Shown here piece by piece: positions 48,966-57,961 of a stretch of 64,000 bases of DNA (the first letter of the stretch is position 1; every line of letters begins with the position of its first letter). Origin of the DNA: Duganella sacchari (lineage in GTDB: Bacteria; Pseudomonadota; Gammaproteobacteria; Burkholderiales; Burkholderiaceae_D); assembly GCF_900143065.1 (NCBI RefSeq), contig NZ_FRCX01000002.1:1-64000 (forward strand), written 5' to 3'. The position numbers were made by a program, and so were the translations under genes. A model generated the notes under the pieces. That model saw only the letters and a program-made list of their open reading frames with translations, searched no databases and had not been told where the DNA came from.

Positions 48966-50411
48966 ATGTGGTCTTCGAATTTTTCTAGAAATGCGCTGGC
49001 TGGTCTGACCACGTCCTTTGCGCTGGTCCCCGAATGCATCGCGTTTGCGCTGGTGGCGCACTTGAATCCTCTGGTCGGTCTGTATGGCGCGTTCTTTATT
49101 TGCACGATCACCGCGCTGTTTGGCGGCCGTCCCGGCATGATTTCAGGCGCGGCCGGCTCGATGGCGGTGGTGATTGTGGCGCTGGTGGCGCAGCACGGGC
49201 TGCAATACTTTCTGGCGACGGTGCTGTTGAGTGGCTTGATAATGGTGCTGTTTGGCGCGCTACGCATGGGCAAGCTGGTGTCCATGGTGCCGCATCCGGT
49301 CATGCTGGGCTTCGTCAACGGCCTGGCGATTGTGATTGCGTGGTCGCAATTGCAACATTTTAAGGCGGATGGTGTGTGGCTGCACGGCGCCGCCTTGTGG
49401 TGGATGGGCGGTCTGGTGGCGCTGACGATGCTGATTGTCTATCTGCTGCCGCGCCTGACGAAAGCCTTGCCGCCAGCGCTGGTGGCGATTGTTGGTGTCG
49501 GCTTGCTGTCGCAGGTCTTGCATCTGCCGGTGCGTACACTGGGGGATATGGCGCACATCGCCGGCGGGCTTCCTGCGTTGGCCTTGCCGCAGGTGCCGAT
49601 GACGCTGGAAACGCTGCGCATCGTGCTGCCGTATGCGCTGCTGATGGCGGTCGTGGGTCTGCTGGAAACGCTGTTGACCTTCAATCTGACCGACGAAATC
49701 ACTGAAACGCGCGGTTTGCCGAACCGGGAATGTGTGGCGCTTGGCGCTGCCAATGTGGCTTCCGGCCTGTTCGGTGGCATGGGCGGCTGTGCGATGATCG
49801 GCCAGACCATGATTAATCTGGGCTCGGGTGGCCGTACACGCGTATCGGGCGTGGTCGCGGGCGTAATGATGTTACTGTTTATACTGTTTTTGTCGCCGCT
49901 GATTGAACGGATTCCGCTGGCGGCGCTGGTTGGTGTGATGCTGGTTGTCGCGCAGCAGACCTTTGCCTGGAGTTCGCTGCAGGTGCTGGGCAGGGTGCCG
50001 CGTCATGACGCACTGCTGATTGTGGCGGTGACGGCGATTACTGTCGCCACCGATCTGGCCGTCGCCGTCCTGTGCGGCATCGTGATCGCGGCATTGAGCT
50101 TCGCCTGGCGTCACGCCCGCGAGATCCGCGCGGACGTGACGCAAAGTGAGGGCGTTAAGACCTACACGCTGCATGGCACCTTGTTCTTCGCCTCGGTAGC
50201 GCACTTCAACGACCTGTTTGAACCGCAGGCCGATCCCGCCCTGGTGCTGCTGGACTGCCGCCACCTGCGCCTGGCCGATCATTCCGCGCTGGTGGCGGTG
50301 GCCACGCTCAGCGAGCGTTACGCCAAAGCCGGCAAGACCTTGCAGGTACGGCACCTGTCGCAACGGTGCACCACCTTGCTGCACCGTTCGGGCGTCATGG
50401 CTGCGGCATGA
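48966..50411 (+). CDS. SulP-family anion transporter with STAS domain
   Basis: A 481-residue inner-membrane transporter. Opening 'NALAGLTTSFALVPECIAFALVA' (in parts) is the SulP first helix; 'GLYGAFFICTITALFGGRPGMISGAAGS' (in parts) holds the substrate-site helices, and 'FGGMGGCAMIGQTMINLGSGGRTR' is the family signature. About ten helices are followed from ~385 by a short cytoplasmic STAS domain ('KTYTLHGTLFFASVAHF', 'VLLDCRHLRLADHSALVAV'). The usual roles are uptake of sulfate or bicarbonate, or another dicarboxylate. Alone on the plus strand; GTGA-type overlaps are absent. Substrate not determined by sequence. Confidence 0.87.
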   Translation: MWSSNFSRNALAGLTTSFALVPECIAFALVAHLNPLVGLYGAFFICTITALFGGRPGMISGAAGSMAVVIVALVAQHGLQYFLATVLLSGLIMVLFGALRMGKLVSMVPHPVMLGFVNGLAIVIAWSQLQHFKADGVWLHGAALWWMGGLVALTMLIVYLLPRLTKALPPALVAIVGVGLLSQVLHLPVRTLGDMAHIAGGLPALALPQVPMTLETLRIVLPYALLMAVVGLLETLLTFNLTDEITETRGLPNRECVALGAANVASGLFGGMGGCAMIGQTMINLGSGGRTRVSGVVAGVMMLLFILFLSPLIERIPLAALVGVMLVVAQQTFAWSSLQVLGRVPRHDALLIVAVTAITVATDLAVAVLCGIVIAALSFAWRHAREIRADVTQSEGVKTYTLHGTLFFASVAHFNDLFEPQADPALVLLDCRHLRLADHSALVAVATLSERYAKAGKTLQVRHLSQRCTTLLHRSGVMAAA

Positions 50412-50451
50412 TGACCTGTCACGGCGCACCTTTGCTGAAGTTCGATACCAC

Positions 50452-52806
50452 TCAATAGTAGTAAGGTGTCTTGCCAGCCCACTCGGTTTTGCCGTAACGC
50501 TTGTGCAGTAGCGAGAAGGCGCTGCGGGACAGGGCTTTGGCGTCGTTGTCGAGGCAGCCGCCGCGCGTGGATTGCACGGTCACGTACAGCAGCCATGGCA
50601 GCTCGGGATCGTTGGGCAGCGCTTTGGCGCGGGCCATGATGGTGTCTCCGAAGTAGCCGGTGGCGGTTTTCAGTGTGCCAAGTTGGGCCAGTTCCTTGTC
50701 GCGTGCGGCGGTGTTGCCGACGTTGGGCATCGGCAGCGAGAATTCCGCGTCGATGTTTTCGTAGTAGGCGGCGCCAGGCTTTTCTGGCAGCTTGCACCAC
50801 ATGTCGGCCAGCGTGTCGTCGGCGCTGCGCAGCTTGAGTGGCTGGGCGTAGCTTTGCAGGACTGGGGACAAACCGTATTTCAGCGCGCTCACTACCAGCG
50901 CGTAATGGCGCTCAGGTGCGCCTGGCAGATTGCGGTATTGCTGGGCGATGCCTGCCAGCTCGGGCGCGATTTGTTCGACCAGTTTCGAGGTCGCCAGCGC
51001 TTCTTCCTGCGCTTCTTTCTGTTGTCCCATCAGGTCAAAACGCAGCCATGCGGCGACGGCAATGCGCGCGCGCCACTCCGCCGGCAGCGACGGTTGTGAT
51101 GCGACCGCACGGATGTCGGCGGCGGACAGGCCGCTGTTCAGCCAGCGCTGGCCATCGGCTGCGATGTCGGTAACGGCTTCGTTGTTGGCGGCAGTTTCGC
51201 CGGTGTCGGGATCGAGGTCGCGGCTATGGGTACGCATCAGGAAGCTGGCTGCGTCCGCCGGCGAGGTGGCGACGGCAAAGCGCTCCTGCAGGAACTGGTT
51301 GCGCGCGCTGGTGGACTTGGCTGCTGTCAGCACAGGGCTGGCCAGCACGGCATCTGTCAGTGCGCGTGCCTTGTCGGCTTTACCGGCCAGGCGGTAGTGG
51401 CGGGCAAGCGCGTAGCGCAGTGTCAGATATTCCGGTGCGGCGGTTGGCACTTGCAGCGCTGCCTGTTCCTGTTCAGGCGTCAGGGTGTTTGACAGCATGG
51501 TGCTGGCCAGCAGCCACACGCGTGCCTGTGGCTTGTTACCCTCCTTGGCGTAGCGGCGCCACAGATCGAGTGCGTGCGCCTGTTCGACTGCGCAGCTGCG
51601 TTTCGCCTGATATTCGCCGCATTGCTGTAAGGTCTGGATCCAGTCGATAAAGCCGGCGCTGGCGCGCAGTGCGTCACGTTTGTCCGCTTGCTCGCCGGCC
51701 GGCGCTTGCAGCTGATCGTTGGCCAGCACGCGCCAGTCGCCCAGGTGATCCTCGGTGTATGGGTTGGCGCGTGGATCATCCAGCAGTTTGCTGAGCTCTG
51801 CGAAGCGCTGCGCTGGCGTCAGGCGCGCTTGCATGGAGCGGCCAATCGCGCGCGTGGCTTCGTGCAGCGGCGCCAGCTCTGGATTGGCCAGGATGTGGGT
51901 GATGCTGGCCTGGATCGCTGCCAGCTTTTTCTGCTGCTTCGCCAGCCGCGCTGCCGCCGCCTCCGCGTTCTCCGTGCGGATGGTCTGCGCTTCCTTCCAT
52001 TGCTCGTCCTCGGGCATATAGGTAGCGGCCCGCGCTTGCGCACGCACGCTCAGGTACTCGCCCCATGGACGTAAGGGATGCTTGTCGGTAGCGCCGATTG
52101 CCGCAAACAGCCTGGCTGCGCGCGCGTAGTCTTCGCTGTAGAAGGCCGCTGCTGCCAGCTGGTACTGCTGCATCTGGCGCCAGTACAGCGCTTCTGTTGC
52201 AGGCAGTTCGGCTGGTGCTGGAATCACAGGCTTGGGCTGTTCGTAGCGGTTGCGGTTGGAATCCGGATCATCGCCGCAGATTTTGAACACCTGCTTCTGC
52301 GACGCCACCCAGGCCGCCAGCCGCGCAGGCGTGGCGTCGCTGCGCTTGGCGAGTTCTTTCAAGGTGTTGGTGGCAAAGCCATAGCTGGTCAGCGGGCAGT
52401 TGATGTAGCCGTAGGCCAGGCTGCTGCCTTCCTTCGGCTTGGGTACTGGCTGTTTTAATGCGGCGCTGACCGCAGCAGTCCATTCGCCGTAACCACCGGC
52501 GCCTTCCGATGCATCCACCCAGCCGCCTTTGCGGTTACCTACTGCGCGCAGCAGGCCCGCTTCTTCGGCGGGCGCCTTCTTGATGCCGTCCGCGCCCAGC
52601 ATCACGCTGCGCCAGGCCGTGTACAGATACATGCGTTCATAGCTGCTCAGCACCACACCCAGTTCCCCGGCCTGGTAGCGCGAGAGTGCGATGTCCGGCA
52701 CGTTACGGTTGACGTATGGGTCCCACGGTCCACCGCCGCTGGCATAAGCACTGGCACAGGCCAGGGCGGCAACAGCGGCGGCGAGGCGGCGCATTGTATA
52801 AATCAT
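50452..52806 (-). CDS. Large secreted hypothetical protein (DUF3142-linked)
   Basis: A 784-residue protein with a signal peptide ('RLAAAVAALACASAYA|SG', about 20). The mature part is mostly alpha-helical with repeated Ala-rich helix pairs ('FYSEDYARAARLFAAIGATD', 'RYALARHYRLAGKADKARALTDAV', in parts), which look like TPR-type repeats. It contains several cysteines ('INCPLTSYGF', 'KICGDDPDSN', 'LQQCGEYQAKRSCAV'), suggesting disulfides. I recognise no enzyme motif. Its ATG (52806) overlaps the TGA of the DUF3142 gene (ATGA), so the two are translated together and likely function together, perhaps as a periplasmic complex. The catalase gene lies upstream on the same strand. Confidence 0.7.
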   Translation of the reverse strand: MIYTMRRLAAAVAALACASAYASGGGPWDPYVNRNVPDIALSRYQAGELGVVLSSYERMYLYTAWRSVMLGADGIKKAPAEEAGLLRAVGNRKGGWVDASEGAGGYGEWTAAVSAALKQPVPKPKEGSSLAYGYINCPLTSYGFATNTLKELAKRSDATPARLAAWVASQKQVFKICGDDPDSNRNRYEQPKPVIPAPAELPATEALYWRQMQQYQLAAAAFYSEDYARAARLFAAIGATDKHPLRPWGEYLSVRAQARAATYMPEDEQWKEAQTIRTENAEAAAARLAKQQKKLAAIQASITHILANPELAPLHEATRAIGRSMQARLTPAQRFAELSKLLDDPRANPYTEDHLGDWRVLANDQLQAPAGEQADKRDALRASAGFIDWIQTLQQCGEYQAKRSCAVEQAHALDLWRRYAKEGNKPQARVWLLASTMLSNTLTPEQEQAALQVPTAAPEYLTLRYALARHYRLAGKADKARALTDAVLASPVLTAAKSTSARNQFLQERFAVATSPADAASFLMRTHSRDLDPDTGETAANNEAVTDIAADGQRWLNSGLSAADIRAVASQPSLPAEWRARIAVAAWLRFDLMGQQKEAQEEALATSKLVEQIAPELAGIAQQYRNLPGAPERHYALVVSALKYGLSPVLQSYAQPLKLRSADDTLADMWCKLPEKPGAAYYENIDAEFSLPMPNVGNTAARDKELAQLGTLKTATGYFGDTIMARAKALPNDPELPWLLYVTVQSTRGGCLDNDAKALSRSAFSLLHKRYGKTEWAGKTPYYY

Positions 52807-53537
52807 GGTGAACTCCTTGATGGTGGCGGCAAGTCCGATCCGCTACGCTTCCATGCATAGCGGTCAAACCAGTAAGTTTTGGCATAGCGTCCGCTGATAG
52901 ATGGTGCGAACGGTTCTTGCGGCGAGAAGCCTGCGCTGTTCGCGCGGCAGCTGGCGTGCAGTGTGTTGGGGGAGTGTTCCAGCAGCTTGCGCATCGCCGC
53001 ACTATCTTTACCCATGCGGAAAAACATGGGCACGACTTCGTCTGCGGCAAGGCCGTCAAGCCAGGCGGGCGCGCGGCACCACCATGCCAGCGCTGTAACG
53101 CTGAGTTTTATCCGCTGCGGCAAAGCGGTACGCAGGTCCTGGACCAGGGAACGGTAGAACACGCGCTGCGATGGTTTGGCTTCCATGTCCAGCTGCACCC
53201 AGCCGGAGGTGCTGATGGCAGCCGCATCAAGCAGTGCGTCGATGATGATGGCGCGGCTGTGTTCAATCTGGGTTGGCGGATTGACGGTGCTGACTTCTAC
53301 ATGCAGCACCGGCGTCACCAGTGCGGAAGAAGGCAGGGCGGGCCAGCGCATGCGCGGGCGTATCAGTGTCTTGTCGCCGGTGAGGAGAATATGCCGCTGC
53401 AGCACGGCTGCTTCATGTGTCGACCAGGCTGGCAAACGTGCTTCGTCCCACAGCCAGGCGACCTGCTGCGCGCTAGCGGCAGCAGGATAAAGCAGCGAAA
53501 GGATCAGGAGAATCAGCGGCATCGGACAATGAGGCAA
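52803..53537 (-). CDS. DUF3142 family secreted protein
   Basis: A 244-residue protein with a signal peptide ('LILLILSLLYPAAASA|QQ', about 24). It contains 'ISTSGWVQLDMEAKPSQRVFYRSLVQDLR' (in parts), 'LSVTALAWWCRAPAWLDGLAADEVVPMFFRMG' (in parts) and the C-terminal 'ISGRYAKTYWF', all characteristic of DUF3142, which is probably a TIM-barrel-like hydrolase-type domain of unknown function. The strings 'LDMEA' and 'EVVP' resemble strand ends of a sugar-acting barrel. Its stop overlaps the start of the 784-residue gene. It starts 24 bp after the catalase stop, so all three may be one transcript. Confidence 0.78.
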   Translation of the reverse strand: MPHCPMPLILLILSLLYPAAASAQQVAWLWDEARLPAWSTHEAAVLQRHILLTGDKTLIRPRMRWPALPSSALVTPVLHVEVSTVNPPTQIEHSRAIIIDALLDAAAISTSGWVQLDMEAKPSQRVFYRSLVQDLRTALPQRIKLSVTALAWWCRAPAWLDGLAADEVVPMFFRMGKDSAAMRKLLEHSPNTLHASCRANSAGFSPQEPFAPSISGRYAKTYWFDRYAWKRSGSDLPPPSRSSP

Positions 53538-53561
53538 ATAAGCCGCCCCATTGTACCGAAT

Positions 53562-55001
53562 TTACTTGCTTTCCAGCGCCGCGATTGCCGCAGCCACGCC
53601 TGCACCATAGGCAGGATCGGCTTGCGTGCAGTTGTCGATATGGCGTTGCTGCACTGGCTTGGATACGCCGTGAATCGCGCGTGCCGTGTTCTCAAACAGC
53701 AGCTGCTTCTTCTCTGCCGTCAGCAGGCGGAACAGGTTACCCGGTTGCGAGTAGTAGTCGGTGTCCACGCGATGATCCCAGTGCCCCGCAGCGCCTTCCA
53801 GCGCCAGCGGCGGTTCGGTGAACTGTGGCTGCTGCGCCCACTCGCCACGGCTGTTCGGTTCATACGGCGTGCTGCCGCCGCCGTTTGGCGTCACGCGCAT
53901 GGCGCCATCGCGGTGATAGCTGTGGAACGGGCACTTGGGCGCATTCACCGGAATCTGGTGGTGATTCACACCCAGGCGATAGCGCGCCGCATCGCCATAC
54001 GAGAACAGGCGCGATTGCAGCATCTTGTCCGGCGAGAAGCTCACGCCCGGCACCACGTTGGCTGGCGAAAAGGCCGACTGTTCAACCTCAGCGAAATAGT
54101 TTTCCGGATTGCGGTTCAACTCCAGCACGCCGACATCGATCAGCGGATAGTCCTTGTGCGGCCACACCTTGGTGAGGTCGAACGGATGGTAGGGCACTTT
54201 GGCGGCTTCCGCTTCCGGCATGATCTGCACGGCCAGTTTCCAGCGCGGGAATTCCTTGCGCTCGATGGCGTCGAACAGATCGCGCTGCGAACTTTCGCGG
54301 TCGACGCCGACCAACGCTGCGGCTTCGGCGTCGCTGAGGTTCTCAATCCCTTGCTGCGAGACGAAGTGGAACTTGACCCAGAAGCGTTCATTACTGGCGT
54401 TGAGGAAGCTGTAGGTATGGCTGCCGAAACCGTGCATGTGGCGATAGCCTTTCGGGATCCCCCGGTCGCTCATGACAATGGTGATCTGGTGCAGCGCTTC
54501 CGGCAGCAAGGTCCAGAAGTCCCAGTTATTTTCTGGACTGCGCAGATTGGTCTTTGGATCGCGCTTGACCACGTGGTTCAGGTCCGGGAATTTGAGCGGG
54601 TCGCGGAAGAAGAACACCGGCGTGTTATTGCCGACGATGTCCCAGTTGCCTTGCTCGGTGTAGAACTTGACGGCGAACCCGCGGATATCGCGCTCGGCAT
54701 CGGCTGCGCCGCGTTCACCGGCCACGGTGGAGAAGCGCAGGAAAACGTCGGTCTGCTTGCCGACCTCGGAGAACAGCGCGGCGCGCGTGTATTGGCTGAT
54801 GTCGTGCGTGACGGTGAAGGTGCCGTAGGCGCCCGAGCCTTTGGCGTGCATGCGGCGTTCAGGGATGACTTCGCGCGCGAAGTGGGCCAGCTTTTCCAGG
54901 TGCCACACGTCTTGCAGTAGCACCGGACCACGCGGGCCTGCGGTTTGGGTATTCTGGTTGTCGGCGACCGGGGCGCCGGCAGCCGTAGTGAGATTTTTCA
55001 T
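53562..55001 (-). CDS. katA: Monofunctional haem catalase
   Basis: Started at 55001 (MKNLTTAAG), where the family N-terminus begins; 479 residues, a small-subunit catalase. The distal histidine is H52 in '[12 protein letters not shown]', the distal Asn lies in '[13 protein letters not shown]', and the proximal Tyr ligand in '[14 protein letters not shown]'. It decomposes hydrogen peroxide to water and oxygen in the cytoplasm. The 479-residue size fits clade 3 catalases. The DUF3142 gene follows 24 bp later on the same strand. Upstream is a terminator (55097-55119) that ends the OmpA transcript. Confidence 0.9.
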   Translation of the reverse strand: MKNLTTAAGAPVADNQNTQTAGPRGPVLLQDVWHLEKLAHFAREVIPERRMHAKGSGAYGTFTVTHDISQYTRAALFSEVGKQTDVFLRFSTVAGERGAADAERDIRGFAVKFYTEQGNWDIVGNNTPVFFFRDPLKFPDLNHVVKRDPKTNLRSPENNWDFWTLLPEALHQITIVMSDRGIPKGYRHMHGFGSHTYSFLNASNERFWVKFHFVSQQGIENLSDAEAAALVGVDRESSQRDLFDAIERKEFPRWKLAVQIMPEAEAAKVPYHPFDLTKVWPHKDYPLIDVGVLELNRNPENYFAEVEQSAFSPANVVPGVSFSPDKMLQSRLFSYGDAARYRLGVNHHQIPVNAPKCPFHSYHRDGAMRVTPNGGGSTPYEPNSRGEWAQQPQFTEPPLALEGAAGHWDHRVDTDYYSQPGNLFRLLTAEKKQLLFENTARAIHGVSKPVQQRHIDNCTQADPAYGAGVAAAIAALESK

Positions 55002-55096
55002 GAAACTTCCTTCGCCTGATGGGGATGAATGGAAACTTCCAGCATAACGACTACGACAGCTTCTTGCCGCTCTCAAAAGGCAGAGCCACAATGAAA

Positions 55097-55119
55097 AACG
55101 CCCGGCAGTGCCGGGCGTT
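55097..55119 (-). terminator. Intrinsic terminator of the OmpA-family gene
   Basis: AACGCCCGG (55097-55105) pairs with CCGGGCGTT (55111-55119) around a 5-nt loop, followed on the minus strand by a T-run (55098-55094). It lies 15 bp beyond the stop at 55134. Confidence 0.8.
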
Positions 55120-55133
55120 CAATACAACTTGAA

Positions 55134-55664
55134 TTACTTGCTTGGGTAGATGATGTCGTCACGACGGTCATGCGCGCGGGCTGCGTCGTCGGTGCCGGTG
55201 ACTTTCTCTTTACCGTACGATACGGCTTCCAGCTGGCCTTCTTTCACGCCTTGTACTTTCAGGGCGGTGATCAGGGCTTGTGCGCGCTTCTGGCCCAGGG
55301 CCAGGTTGTATTCTGCGCCGCCGCGGTCATCGGTGTTGCCTTCGACTTTGATCGCTACGTTCGGGTTAGCGGCCAGGAACTTGGCGTGGTCGGCAACCAG
55401 GGTGTCGAATTCCGATTTGACAGCGTACTTGTCGAAGTCGAAGTACACGCTACGGTTTTTGTAGATCGAGCTGTTTGGGTCCAGGTACGCTGGCAGTGGA
55501 GCAGCCACTGGTGCTGGTACTGGCGCAGCCACTGGTGCTGGTGCCGGTGCCACTGGCGCCGGGGTCGGCGCTGGTGCTGGAGTTGGGGTTGGAGCAGGGG
55601 TCGAGCAGGCGCTCAGCAGAGCGACGGTGCATGCAGCCAGCAGGCTTTGGGTTGTAGCTTTCAT
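55134..55664 (-). CDS. OmpA/Pal-family lipoprotein
   Basis: Started at 55664 (MKATTQSLL); 176 residues. The lipobox is 'LLSAC' with acylated C20. Residues 21-70 are a proline/alanine linker of repeated 'PAP/APV' units. Residues about 75-176 are the OmpA peptidoglycan-binding domain: 'RSVYFDFDKYAVKSEFDTLV', 'VEGNTDDRGGAEYNLALGQKRAQAL' (in parts) and 'RAHDRRDDII', with the Asp and Arg that hold diaminopimelate. It anchors the outer membrane to peptidoglycan, like Pal. Single gene, no tol-pal cluster around it. Its own terminator lies downstream at 55097-55119. Confidence 0.86.
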   Translation of the reverse strand: MKATTQSLLAACTVALLSACSTPAPTPTPAPAPTPAPVAPAPAPVAAPVPAPVAAPLPAYLDPNSSIYKNRSVYFDFDKYAVKSEFDTLVADHAKFLAANPNVAIKVEGNTDDRGGAEYNLALGQKRAQALITALKVQGVKEGQLEAVSYGKEKVTGTDDAARAHDRRDDIIYPSK

Positions 55665-55786
55665 CGAAGAACTCCCGAATTGGTTTTGTTTGTGGGACAA
55701 ATAAGATACACGCTAGGTGTGTGGCTGTTCTGCAGCCGCGAGCAGTATTATATAAGGGTTTCCCTTGGAAAAATTGGTCTTATGCA

Positions 55787-57958
55787 TTATTTTTTTAGCC
55801 AACGTGAAAAAGGTGCCAGATCTCTATCGGTTTCTACGTACCAGGCGCGGCGCGCGATGTCGAATTTGGCGCCCAAGGCCTTCACTTCATCCTTCTCCGC
55901 AAAGCTGGCGGCCAGGTAGTGGCGGCCCGCAGGCTGCATCGGCTGGGTTGCCGTACGCTGGTTGCGTTCCAGCGCAGCCTCGGCCGCTGCTGACGACTTG
56001 GACAGGCGCATCTGGGCCAGGAAGCTGCTGCGCTGGCTGGCCTCTGCTGGCGACAACAGGGTAAGACGCGCGCGGGCGCGTGTGGCGGCCACGTAAAACA
56101 GGTTTTCCTCTTCACGCCGGGGTTGCATGGGATGCGGGAACTCGCCATCTTGCAGGAAGGGCAGGATCACGTGGTCGAATTCCTTGCCCTTGGCATTGGC
56201 CGCACATTCGATCAGCACTGACTTGCGGTCGCGCTTGCGGCGCACAAAGGCTTCGCGCGCATTCACGGCCTTCCAGAATTCCGCCAGGCTTTGCCCGGAC
56301 GCGGCTGCCGACTGCAGCAGGCTGTCGATGGACTTGGTGATGACGCCGGCATCGTAGGCGCGTACAAAGATGCGCTTGGCGGTGGCGGCCAGCTGCACGC
56401 GTGTGCATAGCTCGCTCAGCACGGTGGCCGCTGGCAGGGCGGGATCGACCGTGGACAGCCACGCCAGCGCCGCAATCACGTTGCGCTTGGTGCCTTCGCT
56501 GGCGACATCGCGGTAGCTGGCTTCCATGCCCTCGCGGCGCTCGTCTTCAATCAGGAACAGTTCGCCCAGCAAATCCGGACTCTTGAGGATTTGCTGCTTG
56601 AAGTTGTCCATGCTGCGCGCGGCAAACTTCATCTCGCTGAACGCCACCATGGCGTCAACGATGGCGGTGCGTACCTGTTCGGATTTGACGGCGCCAAAGT
56701 CCTTGAGCGCAATCGCCAGCAGGCCGCGCAGGAACAGGATCTCGTCGCGCTGCAGGTAGCCTGCCATGGGCGGCGTACGGTAGTCGATATCGGCCTCGAT
56801 CAGGGCGTTTTCGATGGCCATGGACTGGTGGCGGTCGCGTATCAGGATGGCGCAGCCGTCGTAGTCGTGGCCGTCCGCCTTCCATTGACGCACGGCGGCC
56901 ACTGCGCGCTGGGCGCAGTCGGCGGCGCTGGCGTAATGGACCTGCTGGATTTCGGTGCGCAAGGGCAGGCTGGATTCCACTTGCTTTTGCTTTAACTCGG
57001 CCATGGCATACGCCAGATGCGGGCCGTGGCGATAGGTTTGCGTGAGTGGATAACGCGTCAGCTTGGGGAAGCGTTCGCTGAAGCGGCGGTTCAGGTATTC
57101 ATCGCTGGCGCCCAGTTTGGCGTGGATGACCTGGTCCTTGTCGCCGGCGCCAACGAAGTAGCATTGCGGCCGGTCGATGAGTGATTCCAGGACGCGGAAG
57201 GCGGCCTCGTTCAGGTCGTGCAGCTCATCGCACAGCACCAGCCGGTAATCCGGAAACTGTTCCGCCAGACGCGCGCCGCCGTGCAGATTGCAGGCCAGGT
57301 CGTAGGTGGCGTCGAACGGGCCGCGGAACACGGCGCCGGCGCCGCCATCGAGGCGCAGGGTTTCATATTCGATGGTGGTCAGGTAGTCGGTCAGCGGCAC
57401 GTCCAGCAGCTCGGCCGCCTCTTCGTGGCGCAGGAATTCGACGTCGGTTTCCAGCGCCATGGTGGCCTTGAGCGTCTGCTGGACGTCGAGGAAGCGGCTC
57501 AGCGCCAGGCTGTGCGTATGCAGTTCCAGGCCATCGACGTTGCCGGCGTAGCGCTCGCCGGTGCGGTCCATCGCCTGCAGCGCATAGTCCTTGAGCGCGC
57601 GCGCTTCGCGGCACTGGCGCACGCCATCGTCATCGATGAGGTCCATCATCCATGCGGAAAAATCCTCGAAGGTCAGCACCGCAATGCGCTCGACGGTGGC
57701 CTGCGCAATGCCCACTTCCATCAGGCGGCGGCGCAGCACTTCGCGCGCTTCCCGCGTGAAGGTCAGCGCCAGGATCTGCCCGGGCGCCATGTTGCGCGCC
57801 AGTGCCTCGCCGATGCGCAGCGCCAGCGTGGTGGTTTTTGCCGCGCCCGCATTGGCTTCAACCAGCGACACCTTGTTCTGCGCCAGCTGGATGGCGCGCT
57901 GTTCTGCGGTCGGGATCAGGCCTTGCGGAGTAAAACGGGGAGGATTGGACGGGTTCAT
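55787..57958 (-). CDS. UvrD/Rep-like helicase fused to a C-terminal DUF5710 domain
   Basis: A 723-residue superfamily 1 helicase. The P-loop is 'ANAGAAKTTT' at 35-44, where the usual glycine before Lys41 is Ala40. The Walker B region is 'VLCDELHDLNEAAF' (DExH/Q-type), and 'LTQTYRHG', 'ECAANAKGKEFDHVIL' and 'NLFYVAATRARARLTLL' are the later UvrD motifs. Residues 679-723 ('RHYLAASFAEKDEVKALGAKF', 'WYVETDRDLAPFSRWL') form a small DUF5710 domain, known from phage/plasmid DNA-metabolism proteins, which may bind DNA or a primer. It begins 3 bp after the LacI gene's stop, so it is co-transcribed with a regulator, an unusual pairing. Confidence 0.78.
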   Translation of the reverse strand: MNPSNPPRFTPQGLIPTAEQRAIQLAQNKVSLVEANAGAAKTTTLALRIGEALARNMAPGQILALTFTREAREVLRRRLMEVGIAQATVERIAVLTFEDFSAWMMDLIDDDGVRQCREARALKDYALQAMDRTGERYAGNVDGLELHTHSLALSRFLDVQQTLKATMALETDVEFLRHEEAAELLDVPLTDYLTTIEYETLRLDGGAGAVFRGPFDATYDLACNLHGGARLAEQFPDYRLVLCDELHDLNEAAFRVLESLIDRPQCYFVGAGDKDQVIHAKLGASDEYLNRRFSERFPKLTRYPLTQTYRHGPHLAYAMAELKQKQVESSLPLRTEIQQVHYASAADCAQRAVAAVRQWKADGHDYDGCAILIRDRHQSMAIENALIEADIDYRTPPMAGYLQRDEILFLRGLLAIALKDFGAVKSEQVRTAIVDAMVAFSEMKFAARSMDNFKQQILKSPDLLGELFLIEDERREGMEASYRDVASEGTKRNVIAALAWLSTVDPALPAATVLSELCTRVQLAATAKRIFVRAYDAGVITKSIDSLLQSAAASGQSLAEFWKAVNAREAFVRRKRDRKSVLIECAANAKGKEFDHVILPFLQDGEFPHPMQPRREEENLFYVAATRARARLTLLSPAEASQRSSFLAQMRLSKSSAAAEAALERNQRTATQPMQPAGRHYLAASFAEKDEVKALGAKFDIARRAWYVETDRDLAPFSRWLKK

Positions 57959-57961
57959 CCG

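Noticed and set aside
52917..54920. 667-codon open frame on the plus strand opposite DUF3142 and catalase
   Set aside because: Spans two well-supported genes on the other strand and has no recognisable motif.
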